From NCBI GenBank assembly GCA_026196445.1, contig JAPHTE010000468.1:1-8813 (forward strand): a DNA stretch of 8,813 bases. Reading direction: 5' to 3'. The notes under the pieces were generated by a model, which saw only the letters and a list, made by a program, of their open reading frames with translations, was not told the DNA's origin and did no database searches. A program made the position numbers and the translations under genes. Each line of letters begins with the position of its first letter. The stretch's first letter is position 1. This document shows positions 1 through 7,023 of the stretch, piece after piece. This stretch comes from Lysobacterales bacterium. GTDB lineage: Bacteria; Pseudomonadota; Gammaproteobacteria; Xanthomonadales; SZUA-36.

Positions 1-3
1 CGG

Positions 4-1026
4 CTATGCCTCGGCGGGTTCCTCTGCAACCTTCTTTTTCGGCAGCAACATTTCGCGCAGGCGGGATTCGATATCAGTGGCTACGTCCGGGTGTTCCTCG
101 AGAAAGGCGCGGACGTTTTCCTTGCCCTGCCCGATACGGTCTTTTTCGTAACTGTACCAGGCACCGGATTTTTCCACGATACCGTTGGCGACACCCAGGT
201 CGATCAACTCGCCCAGCTTGGAAATGCCCTTGCCATAAAGTATCTCGAATTCCGCCAGCCTGAATGGCGGCGCCATCTTGTTCTTGACCACCTTGACGCG
301 CGTCTGGTTGCCGATGACCTCGTCGCCTTTCTTGATCGCGCCGATACGGCGGATGTCGATTCGTACCGAGGAATAGAACTTCAGCGCGTTACCACCGGTG
401 GTGGTTTCGGGGCTGCCGAACATCACGCCGATCTTCATGCGGATCTGGTTGATGAACACCACCATACAATTGGAACGCTGGATATTGGCGGTCAGTTTAC
501 GCAGCGCCTGCGACATCAACCTGGCCTGCAAGCCAACGTGGCGGTCACCCATCTCACCCTCGATCTCGGCCTTGGGGGTCAGGGCAGCAACGGAATCGAC
601 CACGACGATATCCACGGCGCCGGAACGCACCAGCATGTCCGTGATTTCCAGGGCCTGCTCACCGGTATCCGGCTGTGAAACCAGCAGATCCTCGACATTG
701 ACGCCAAGGTTTTCCGCGTATTGCGGGTCAAGTGCATGTTCGGCATCGACAAACGCTGCCGTGCCACCCAGTTTCTGGGCTTCCGCGATGACCTGCAGGG
801 TCAGCGTTGTCTTGCCGCTGGACTCAGGGCCGTAGATCTCGACCACACGGCCACGCGGTAACCCCCCGATACCGAGCGCGACGTCCAGCGCCAATGAACC
901 CGAGGAGATAACTTCAACATTGCGCACGGAAGTGCCGTCACCCATGCGCATGACTGCGCCCTTGCCAAACTGCTTTTCAATCTGAGACAGCGCCGCCGAT
1001 AAGGCCTGTTTTCTGTTGTCGTCCAC
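4..1026 (-). CDS. recA: RecA recombinase
   Basis: DNA-dependent ATPase that forms filaments on single-stranded DNA, catalyses homologous strand exchange and stimulates LexA self-cleavage in the cytoplasm. Visible in the 340 residues: Walker A GPESSGKT (66-73), catalytic Glu96 in FVDAEHALD, Walker B ending VVVDS (D144), the allosteric Gln194 in NQIRMKIG, and the DNA-binding L2 loop around 195-220. The C-terminus is short and mixed-charge (KKKVAEEPAEA), giving a protein slightly shorter than the 353-residue E. coli RecA. The start is GTG at 1026-1024. It is chosen because the protein then begins MDDNRKQAL, like known RecA N-termini, and AGGAG lies 8 bases upstream. It is the last gene of the minus-strand run in view. 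A gene such as recX may follow beyond the left edge, but this cannot be seen. Identification is secure. Confidence 0.99.
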   Translation of the reverse strand: MDDNRKQALSAALSQIEKQFGKGAVMRMGDGTSVRNVEVISSGSLALDVALGIGGLPRGRVVEIYGPESSGKTTLTLQVIAEAQKLGGTAAFVDAEHALDPQYAENLGVNVEDLLVSQPDTGEQALEITDMLVRSGAVDIVVVDSVAALTPKAEIEGEMGDRHVGLQARLMSQALRKLTANIQRSNCMVVFINQIRMKIGVMFGSPETTTGGNALKFYSSVRIDIRRIGAIKKGDEVIGNQTRVKVVKNKMAPPFRLAEFEILYGKGISKLGELIDLGVANGIVEKSGAWYSYEKDRIGQGKENVRAFLEEHPDVATDIESRLREMLLPKKKVAEEPAEA

Positions 1027-1060
1027 TGGTTACTCTCCTGTGTGTCAATGCGGGTATCTA

Positions 1061-1072
1061 CCGTATAAACGG
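1061..1072 (-). promoter_or_regulatory. Candidate operator dyad over the recA start site
   Basis: In the recA direction this reads CCGT-TTAT-ACGG, a 12-base dyad with 4-base arms that begins one base after the proposed -10 box and covers the expected transcription start. That position suits a repressor. It is not the canonical gammaproteobacterial LexA box (CTGT-N8-ACAG), which I could not find between recA and pncC. A similar dyad lies upstream of the methyltransferase gene at 3308-3319. The binding protein is unknown. Confidence 0.3.
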
Positions 1073-1073
1073 C

Positions 1074-1102
1074 ATTATGACACAGGCCTGTCGGCGTCTT
1101 AA
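1074..1102 (-). promoter_or_regulatory. Candidate sigma-70 promoter of recA
   Basis: Read on the minus strand, TTAAGA (1102-1097, 4 of 6 matches to TTGACA) and CATAAT (1079-1074, 5 of 6 to TATAAT) are separated by exactly 17 bases. The start site would lie near 1066, about 40 bases before the recA GTG. The spacer contains a perfect 10-base palindrome, ACAGGCCTGT (1082-1091). This is inferred from pattern alone. Confidence 0.55.
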
Positions 1103-1246
1103 GCCCGGCACCTGTTGTTACGCAAATTTCTTACAAACATTGCTTGAATAGCCCACTGACCATGCCATGGGTCGTAGTCTGCAACAGGGTATTCTCAAAT
1201 TGCGATAACGTTGAAATCCGGTGGGCACGCACCTTGGCGACACGCG

Positions 1247-1750
1247 TCAGGTCAAGGCTTCCAGGCGCGAAACAATGCCCTGCAGGGCGTGCAGAACCGT
1301 CTGTTGACGCACGGCGTTACGTTCACCCTCAAAAACTACCGCACCGCAGCTCACCGGTTCACCGGCGACACACCAACCGAAATGCACCAGGCCAACCGGC
1401 TTTTCCGGCGTGCCGCCATCCGGCCCGGCGATTCCAGTAGTGGATACCGCTACCTCGACACCTGCGTTTTTTTGAGCGCCTTCAGCCATCTGGCAGGCGA
1501 CTACTTCGCTGACCGCGCCATGGGTTTCCAATGCGTCATGTGAGACACCCAGCATCTGCTGCTTGGCCTCGTTGCTGTAAGTGACAAAACCCCGCTCGAA
1601 CCAGGTGGAACTGCCGGCCAGGTCGGTACAGCACTTGGCCACCCAGCCGCCCGTGCAGGATTCAGCCGTTGCCATTTTCCAGCCACGGCCGTTCAACAGC
1701 GCCGCGAGTTGCGCCAGCAAGGTGTCGACTTTCAGTTCAAATTCCAGCAT
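1247..1750 (-). CDS. pncC: Nicotinamide-nucleotide amidase, CinA C-terminal type (PncC)
   Basis: Member of the CinA C-terminal family, which deamidates nicotinamide mononucleotide to nicotinate mononucleotide and recycles the NMN released by NAD-dependent DNA ligase. It is cytoplasmic. The 167 residues carry the family signature AESCTGG (29-35, with the probable catalytic Ser31), FVTYSNEAKQQMLGV (55-69, with Tyr58 and Lys63), and TGIAGPDGGTPEKPVG (105-120). Its length matches stand-alone PncC (E. coli YgaD), and the N-terminal CinA domain is absent. The ATG at 1750 is chosen because GGAG lies 8 bases upstream and family homology begins there; a longer in-frame extension to 1927 would overlap the Fic gene and lacks family similarity. 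It lies 43 bases after the Fic stop, so co-transcription is likely. The pncC-recA order is the familiar gammaproteobacterial one. Confidence 0.95.
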   Translation of the reverse strand: MLEFELKVDTLLAQLAALLNGRGWKMATAESCTGGWVAKCCTDLAGSSTWFERGFVTYSNEAKQQMLGVSHDALETHGAVSEVVACQMAEGAQKNAGVEVAVSTTGIAGPDGGTPEKPVGLVHFGWCVAGEPVSCGAVVFEGERNAVRQQTVLHALQGIVSRLEALT

Positions 1751-1793
1751 TGCTAAAGCTCCATTGGGTTGTTGTTGAATAGCGGACTGGCCC

Positions 1794-3242
1794 TCAGTTC
1801 TTGATGACGGCGCGTTGGCTTTTTGCCAACTGGTCACAGAAATCCGCTGCAAACTCCTGGGCTTTGACAATGACGTCGAGAACCGGGGATAGATCACCGG
1901 CTCCCGCGTGCACTTCGGGAATGGCATCAGCCAGCGCCTGTTTGAGTCCCTGTTCGTGGCCGAAAAGGGCCGGCATGAGCCCTGCCCACTCCAATTCCCG
2001 GTTCAGCCAACTCCTGGCAACCCGGCCATTCCCGTCGGAGAACGGATGGAGGTCACCCAACGCAATCCACGCAAATGCGGCACGGGCGAGCCCCGGCTCC
2101 AAATGACGATACATATCGCTGATTAAATGCCTGAGGGTCGAACTTGCCAGTGCCGGTTCAACGCGTTTCGAAGTCGGGTTTGCGGCCACCCAGTTTTGGG
2201 TGTATTTGAAATGACCCGGCAAGAACCCGGCCAGGCCCCGGCAGGCCAATGCGTGCCATTGACGCAGGTGCAATTCAGCCTTGAGGGGATCCAGAAGGTC
2301 CCCGCGGGCCATACGTGCCGCCTGTATAACCGCTTCCATGTTGAGGGATTCCCGCAGTTCCCCGGTCGCCTCGCCCCTGAATACTTCTTCAAAACTGACT
2401 TCCAGGTAATCATCCACTGAATTGACGATACCACGCATAAACAGGGACTCAATCAATGGCCAGTCATCGGGGAGTCGCGTGGCCAAGATTGAAGGAAAAT
2501 CTGCACGTTCGTGTGCATATTGAAAATACGGCCGGATACCCTCGAGGGCATCTTCGTCCACCTTGCCATCACCGTGGGATGTGTCTGCCAGCGCTGTTTC
2601 CAGGGGTGCCGGGTTATTGTCCCTGGCCAGGGAAGCGATTGGTTCTTGTAAACGGAAATATGCATCCAGGGCCAGCATCGATTGTTTGACCTCTCTCCTT
2701 TCCGCGGGTGGAAGCGGCAATTTTGCCAGAGCACTCAACTGTGCCGCTGCTTCTTCGAATCTCTCCATTTCGATATTCAGGGTCGCGAGGTTTACCTGCG
2801 CCAGTGTAAACCCGGGTTCCAGGCGGACTGCTTCCTGATAGAGTTTCTCTGCCTGTTCCATGTCTCTTGCGATGCGTAACGCACAGGCCAGTTTGTTGAG
2901 CCCCATCGGGGATCGCTGTAATGATACTGCCCGCTGATAACTCGCCAGTGCCTGGGCACTCAACCCGAGTTGCCGTAAAGCGTCACCGAGTAACATGTGC
3001 GGTAACGCCAGTTCCGGTTTAATTGAAATAGCATTTTTCAGGGCGGTGGCAGCGGTTTCAACACGACCGGCCTCGAGTAACGCGGAACCCAGATTGATCC
3101 AGCCCTCAACCCGGCCGGGCAGTATTTTTGTCGCGCTTTCGAAGGCCTTTATCGCATCAGTAAATCGACCCTCCGCAAAACCCTGCTCACCCGCCTTCAT
3201 GCTGTCAAGCCAGTCTTGCTCTTTGGTCACCTGATTTCTCAT
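1794..3242 (-). CDS. TPR-Fic domain protein (putative AMPylator)
   Basis: Fic enzymes transfer AMP, or sometimes another nucleotide or phosphate group, to hydroxyl side chains of target proteins. The 482 residues show about five tetratricopeptide repeats (roughly 13-44, 48-78, 80-110, 114-145, 146-178), a linker, and a Fic domain (about 260-470). The active-site loop is intact: HPFSDGNGRVAR at 399-410, with catalytic His399. The upstream flap GHFKYTQNW (343-351) fits the family. TPR followed by Fic is the layout of human HYPE/FICD. The class II inhibitory motif [S/T]xxxE[G/N] is not clear. By spacing to the catalytic His (121 residues) and the following SFEEV, its place falls at NSVDDY (274-279), putting Asp278 where Glu is expected. 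No signal peptide or membrane segment is seen, so it is probably cytoplasmic. The ATG at 3242 has only a close, weak AAGAGG before it; Met15 is an alternative start. Target unknown. Confidence 0.9.
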   Translation of the reverse strand: MRNQVTKEQDWLDSMKAGEQGFAEGRFTDAIKAFESATKILPGRVEGWINLGSALLEAGRVETAATALKNAISIKPELALPHMLLGDALRQLGLSAQALASYQRAVSLQRSPMGLNKLACALRIARDMEQAEKLYQEAVRLEPGFTLAQVNLATLNIEMERFEEAAAQLSALAKLPLPPAERREVKQSMLALDAYFRLQEPIASLARDNNPAPLETALADTSHGDGKVDEDALEGIRPYFQYAHERADFPSILATRLPDDWPLIESLFMRGIVNSVDDYLEVSFEEVFRGEATGELRESLNMEAVIQAARMARGDLLDPLKAELHLRQWHALACRGLAGFLPGHFKYTQNWVAANPTSKRVEPALASSTLRHLISDMYRHLEPGLARAAFAWIALGDLHPFSDGNGRVARSWLNRELEWAGLMPALFGHEQGLKQALADAIPEVHAGAGDLSPVLDVIVKAQEFAADFCDQLAKSQRAVIKN

Positions 3243-3254
3243 GCCTCTTGTTCT

Positions 3255-3260
3255 AATATA
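3255..3260 (-). promoter_or_regulatory. Possible -10 box of the TPR-Fic gene
   Basis: The minus strand reads TATATT (5 of 6 to consensus) 12 bases before the Fic ATG, implying a very short leader. No -35 match sits at proper spacing; a good TTGACG lies 22 bases upstream, which is too far. Weak support. Confidence 0.25.
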
Positions 3261-3307
3261 CCTGTTTTCCAGCGCACAACCCCGTCAAGGCGCAGACTGA
3301 ATGATAG

Positions 3308-3319
3308 CTGTTTTTACAG
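3308..3319 (+). promoter_or_regulatory. Candidate operator dyad before the methyltransferase gene
   Basis: CTGT-TTTT-ACAG is a perfect dyad with 4-base arms ending 12 bases before the methyltransferase ATG, inside the 89-base divergent intergenic region. It agrees at 9 of 12 positions with the dyad over the recA start (CCGT-TTAT-ACGG), and two of the three differences are symmetric so that both sites stay palindromic. The half-site resembles that of LexA, but the centre is 4 bases rather than 8. Function is inferred only; the T-rich centre could arise by chance. Confidence 0.25.
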
Positions 3320-3331
3320 GCGCCAGGGTTA

Positions 3332-4033
3332 ATGAACGCACCGACCATTCGGCAATTTGAACCCATGACAAACAAAGCAGAAACAGATCAATGTCCTTAT
3401 GGCCCCAGGTACCAGGTTTACTGGAACATGAGGTACGCCCTGTTCAGCAGGTTTGACGAAGCCAAAGTCGATGCCGCCGGTCTATACACCATGGTGCCCG
3501 AAAAATATGCACTGGCCATGGCAAGACGAGCCAGCGGGAAAAGGGTATTGGACATCTGTTCGGGAATTGGATCAATATCCATAGCCTTTGCTCGATGTGG
3601 CCAGCAGGTTACCGGCGTAGAAATAGATGAAAACAGGGTGGCCATGGCCAGGCACAATGCCCGGCTATACGGGGTGGCCGATAAAATTGATTTTCTTGTA
3701 GCGGATATCACCTCAGACATGACGTTGGAGTCATTGCCCGCCGATATTGACAGCGTCTTCCTTGACCCGCCGTGGGGTAAAGAGCCCGGAGACTACCAGC
3801 GCAGACCTGTCACACGTCTTCAACACCTCGAACTGGCCGGGATGGACCTGCGCACACTGGTTGAGAAGATCGATTGTCACGAGGTTTTTATCAGGCTGCC
3901 ACCCAACTTCAACCTCGATATATTCAGAAATGTCACCGGCGACAAAGTGGCCTTCACGACAAAAGCGGGCCAGACCCACTGGTTCTTCGTGCGCACCACC
4001 AAGCAGCAATTCGTAGACCTGCCCGATGGTTGA
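3332..4033 (+). CDS. TGS1-like RNA guanine-N2 methyltransferase (Methyltransf_15 family)
   Basis: A 233-residue AdoMet-dependent methyltransferase of the trimethylguanosine synthase family. The eukaryotic TGS1 enzymes dimethylate the N2 of m7G caps on snRNA and snoRNA. Similarity covers almost the whole core: YWNMRYALFSRFD (30-42) matches the TGS1 segment YWAQRYRLFSRFD; the region about 50-60 (GLYTMVPEKYA) matches its GWFSVTPEKIA; VLDICSGIGSISIAFA (72-87) is the AdoMet loop; VTGVEIDENRVAMARHNARL (93-112) and YGVADKIDFLVADI (113-126) follow; and the catalytic motif is FLDPPWG (143-149), where TGS1 has FLSPPWG. The Trp that stacks on the m7G base in TGS1 is kept, while the Ser becomes Asp, closer to the (N/D)PPY of other N2-guanine methyltransferases. 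The long TGS1 N-terminal region is absent. The ATG at 3332 has AGGG close upstream; Met12 is an alternative. It is transcribed away from the Fic gene. The substrate in a bacterium is unknown; rRNA, tRNA or a modified RNA 5' end are possibilities. Confidence 0.85.
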   Translation: MNAPTIRQFEPMTNKAETDQCPYGPRYQVYWNMRYALFSRFDEAKVDAAGLYTMVPEKYALAMARRASGKRVLDICSGIGSISIAFARCGQQVTGVEIDENRVAMARHNARLYGVADKIDFLVADITSDMTLESLPADIDSVFLDPPWGKEPGDYQRRPVTRLQHLELAGMDLRTLVEKIDCHEVFIRLPPNFNLDIFRNVTGDKVAFTTKAGQTHWFFVRTTKQQFVDLPDG

Positions 4034-4186
4034 GATGGAAGTGCGGCCTAAAGGCACGTAATTTGCGAGATAGTCCGCTGGATTGGATTGGGCGATATAG
4101 TCACCCACTGCTTCCTACGTTACACTCTCCCGGATGTCATCTGCAGCAGGTTCAGGAAACTCTTACAATGGACCGTGAGACCGGAT

Positions 4187-4221
4187 CAGGGGACTGCGTC
4201 TGGGCAGCGCCATCTCCCCTG
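4187..4221. repeat. Inverted repeat with nested stem
   Basis: CAGGGGA (4187-4193) is perfectly complementary to TCCCCTG (4215-4221). Inside it, CTGC (4194-4197) can pair with GCAG (4204-4207), extending the stem to 11 pairs with a 6-base loop and a 7-base bulge on the right arm. No T-run follows, so it is not a standard intrinsic terminator. It could be RNA structure at the methyltransferase 3' end or a regulatory site for the downstream regulator. Confidence 0.4.
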
Positions 4222-4342
4222 TATCTGGACCCCGTGTTAATTGGTCTACTCACGATTGAATGAGATACCACGTCTTTGTCTGGCCCAGGTGACACTCACA
4301 TGACGGTTAGCCCGGTGATTTTCTTTGTCCTGAACCCTCTCC

Positions 4343-4348
4343 TATAAT
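4343..4348 (+). promoter_or_regulatory. Consensus -10 box giving a probably leaderless LAL mRNA
   Basis: A perfect TATAAT ends only 9 bases before the ATG at 4358, so the predicted start site (about 4355-4358) falls at or within 3 bases of the start codon. The -35 region at 17-base spacing (TTTCTT, 4320-4325) is poor, which suggests an activator or low activity. There is no room for a Shine-Dalgarno sequence between this promoter and the ATG. Confidence 0.55.
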
Positions 4349-4357
4349 ATTTTTATT

Positions 4358-6952
4358 ATGCTGCTCGAACGCCAATCCTGTCTGGATACAATCAGTAAGG
4401 CCTACACACAGGCCACGACAGGAGCCGGGCGCATCGGCTTGGTAAGCGGTGAAGCAGGCATCGGCAAGACGTCGTTGATCGAGGAATTTGCAAACTCATT
4501 GGAAAATCGGTCCGATGTCTACTGGGGTGGTTGTGAAGCCCTGTTCGTGGCCAGGCCACTGGGTCCCCTGTTCGATATTGCCGAACAACTCGGTGGCCGT
4601 TTATTGGAGATGCTACGTTCCGGCGCCGACGCCCACAGCATTTATGACCAATTCCTGAACCTGATCGAGGCGCCCGACTTTGCCGGAGCCGTGTTTGTCT
4701 TTGAAGATGTTCATTGGGCCGATAACGCGACCATGGATTTTATTAAATTCGTCGGACGCCGGATCAAACGGAGCCATTGCCTGCTGTTGGTATCCTACCG
4801 CGATGACGAGGTTGGTCCCGGCCACCCGCTACAGCATGTCATCGGTGATTTGCCAAGGGACCTGACGGTTCGGGTTTGTCCCACGGCGCTGTCCCTGGAG
4901 GCGATTGCCAGGCTGGGTGATTTCGGCGTCTCCGGGGCAGAAACCATACTGAAGACAACCGGGGGTAACCCATTTTTCGTCCAGGAGTTGCTGTCCGGTT
5001 CCGACGGCGGGGTGCCAAAAACGGTATCGGACACGATTTTGGCCAAGGCTTCCCGGATTTCCGACCAGGCAAGGTTGTTACTGAACCTGGTTTCGGTGGT
5101 GCCGGGCAAGTGTGAGCTGGCCTTGCTGGAGACCGCGTTTCCCGACGCATTGGCGCTGGTGGATGCCTGTGCGGAACAAGGTCTGCTGGTGGCTGAAAAC
5201 GGATTCATTAAATTTCGGCACGAGCTTTCACGACTTGCTGTCGAGGACGCAATGCCTGCGGGTCAACGAACACGCTGGAATGCACATGTGCTGGCCGGGC
5301 TTGAAACACTGGCACCCACGGCCCTGGCGCGGCTGGCACACCACGCAGATCTTGCAGGAAATGGCCTGGCGGTGCTGCAATACGCTCCCCGGGCAGCCAA
5401 ACAATCCGCAAGGTTTGGCGCGCACCGAGAGGCAGTTGTCTTCTACCGGCAGGCGCTGGCCAGGGCGGATACGCTGGATGACCTGGAACGGGCCAGATTG
5501 CTGGAAAACCTGGCATTTGAAATGTACCTCACTGGCAATATCCCAGATGCCATCAGGGTGCGCAAAGAGTGTCTCCAACTCTGTCGCTCGCTGGGTGATG
5601 ACCAGGGCATGGCCAGGGCGCTTCGCTGGCTATCCAGGTTGCATTGGTTTGCGGGCAAACGCGACAAGGCGGATGACTATGCGGAGCAGGCACTGGCTGT
5701 AAGCGGGCAGTTGACCGATAACAGCGAGTACGCGATGGCATGCAGCAACCGCGCACAACTGTTAATGCTCAGTAACGAGGATGAATCCGCGGTCGAATGG
5801 GCCAACAAGGCAATAGACATCGCGCGCGCGAAGAAAGACCAGGAGACGCTGGCGCACGCACTGAATAACCTTGGCACCGCATTGCGGCGTCTGGAGCCCG
5901 ACTCCGAGCCCCCTGAGTTAGAGACCAGCCTGGAATTGTCGCTTGATAATAATTTTCAGGAACACGCGGCCCGAGCCTACACCAACCTGAGCAGTACATC
6001 GGTATCCGCCAGGCGCTACGACGCGGCAGCCAAATATCTCGAAGCGGGACTGGCCTACACTTCGGATCGCGATCTTGATTCCTGGTATTACTACATGCTC
6101 GGCTGGCGCGCACGTATGTATTTTGAAACCGGCGACTGGGATCGCGCAAGCAATGATGTGACAGCGGTGGTGTCGGTCTACAGCGGGACGTCGTTGATTG
6201 GCAGTCCCGCATTGACGATTCTTGCACAACTACGCTTGCGTCGTGGCGACCCGGATTATCAGGGATCGTGGGAACGGGCAATGAACGCCGTCGCCGGCAC
6301 CCGTGAACTGGAGCGCATAGCACCATTGATGGCGACTAAGGCCGAACATGCCTGGTTATCTGGCACCGTCATGGACGACGCGAACCGCTTGCTTGAAACC
6401 TGCGACTGGGCGGAACGCGTAGGGCAAAACTGGATCAAGGGCGAACTTGGCATGTGGCTGAACAAACTGGGTGTTAAGAAGGATCCCGGTGGTGATTTGC
6501 CACGCCCGCACCGGTGTTTGTTGCGTGACCGTGACTGGTCGGGCGCCGCACATGCCTGGACAGAACTCGGTTGCCCCTACGAGGCAGCGCTCGCGTTATG
6601 GGAAGGTGACAGGCCGGCACGTCGCAAGGCGCTGCATATACTGCTTGAGCTTGGCGCCGTGCCAGCGGCTGCAAAATTGAGCAAGGAGTTGCGCGCGCTG
6701 GGCGTCAAAAACCTGCCTGCCATCGCGCGCTCCAGCACGCGCGACAACCCCGCGGGTCTGACAAACCGGCAACTCCAGGTACTGGATGCCCTGTCCGAGG
6801 GCCTCAGTGACGCGGAAATCGCAGCCCGCCTGTTTATTTCTCCGCGCACGGTCGGCCATCACGTCTCGGCAATACTCGGCAAACTGGAGGCCGATTCCCG
6901 CACCGATGCCGTGGTGAAAGCCAGGAATATGGGTATCGATAGCAAAAATTAG
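4358..6952 (+). CDS. LAL-type (MalT-like) ATP-binding LuxR family transcriptional regulator
   Basis: A large STAND-type regulator of 864 residues. N-terminal AAA ATPase: Walker A GEAGIGKT (31-38), Walker B VFVFEDVHWAD (112-122, Asp117), SYRDDE (146-151) with a probable sensor Arg148, and the conserved TGGNPFFVQEL (201-211). The middle, about 340-660, is helical and TPR/MalT-like, the usual site for inducer sensing and self-assembly. The C-terminus, 801-862, is a LuxR (GerE) helix-turn-helix with SDAEIAARLFISPRTVGHHV. Length and domain order are typical, with no frameshift. The ATG at 4358 is the only plausible start: an in-frame TGA lies at 4331-4333, no standard start codon intervenes, and the next internal Met (residue 85) is after Walker A. 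No Shine-Dalgarno is visible. It probably activates nearby genes, with the DUF4242 cassette the obvious candidate, but inducer and targets are unknown. Confidence 0.93.
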   Translation: MLLERQSCLDTISKAYTQATTGAGRIGLVSGEAGIGKTSLIEEFANSLENRSDVYWGGCEALFVARPLGPLFDIAEQLGGRLLEMLRSGADAHSIYDQFLNLIEAPDFAGAVFVFEDVHWADNATMDFIKFVGRRIKRSHCLLLVSYRDDEVGPGHPLQHVIGDLPRDLTVRVCPTALSLEAIARLGDFGVSGAETILKTTGGNPFFVQELLSGSDGGVPKTVSDTILAKASRISDQARLLLNLVSVVPGKCELALLETAFPDALALVDACAEQGLLVAENGFIKFRHELSRLAVEDAMPAGQRTRWNAHVLAGLETLAPTALARLAHHADLAGNGLAVLQYAPRAAKQSARFGAHREAVVFYRQALARADTLDDLERARLLENLAFEMYLTGNIPDAIRVRKECLQLCRSLGDDQGMARALRWLSRLHWFAGKRDKADDYAEQALAVSGQLTDNSEYAMACSNRAQLLMLSNEDESAVEWANKAIDIARAKKDQETLAHALNNLGTALRRLEPDSEPPELETSLELSLDNNFQEHAARAYTNLSSTSVSARRYDAAAKYLEAGLAYTSDRDLDSWYYYMLGWRARMYFETGDWDRASNDVTAVVSVYSGTSLIGSPALTILAQLRLRRGDPDYQGSWERAMNAVAGTRELERIAPLMATKAEHAWLSGTVMDDANRLLETCDWAERVGQNWIKGELGMWLNKLGVKKDPGGDLPRPHRCLLRDRDWSGAAHAWTELGCPYEAALALWEGDRPARRKALHILLELGAVPAAAKLSKELRALGVKNLPAIARSSTRDNPAGLTNRQLQVLDALSEGLSDAEIAARLFISPRTVGHHVSAILGKLEADSRTDAVVKARNMGIDSKN

Positions 6953-6989
6953 GTACCGTCCGTAAGAAAAATAGGCAGTTCTGCCGATT

Positions 6990-7017
6990 TGCCCACATCC
7001 GGGCATTCTTATTCTAT
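6990..7017 (+). terminator. Probable intrinsic terminator after the LAL regulator
   Basis: TGCCC (6990-6994) and GGGCA (7001-7005) form a perfect 5-base stem with a 6-base loop, followed by the T-rich tail TTCTTATTCTAT (7006-7017). It starts 38 bases after the regulator stop. The stem is short, so termination may be partial. Confidence 0.45.
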
Positions 7018-7023
7018 CCATGA

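Larger units (their letters stand above)
4034..4357. other. 324-base stretch without a convincing gene
   Basis: It lies between the methyltransferase stop and the LAL regulator start. It contains an inverted repeat (4187-4221), a 31-codon open frame (4168-4263) with no recognisable family, and the -10 box of the next gene at its right end. I see no tRNA, no mobile-element end and no terminator with a T-tract. Confidence 0.7.

Noticed and set aside
91..678. 195-codon open frame on the plus strand
   Set aside because: It is the antisense shadow of recA, which is certain.
1103..1246. Possible terminator after pncC (GGTG...CACC near 1220)
   Set aside because: The stem is only 4 bases and has no T-tract in the minus direction.
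1751..1927. Longer in-frame start for pncC
   Set aside because: The extra 59 residues overlap the Fic coding region, have no CinA similarity, and a good ribosome site precedes the ATG at 1750.
3731..4108. 125-codon minus-strand open frame across the methyltransferase 3' end
   Set aside because: It is antisense to the conserved catalytic motif of the methyltransferase, and its protein shows no motif.
4168..4263. 31-codon open frame (starts MDRETGSGDCVWAA) with AGGA 10 bases upstream
   Set aside because: No family resemblance, too short to judge by composition, and it overlaps the inverted repeat. Kept only as a remote small-protein possibility.
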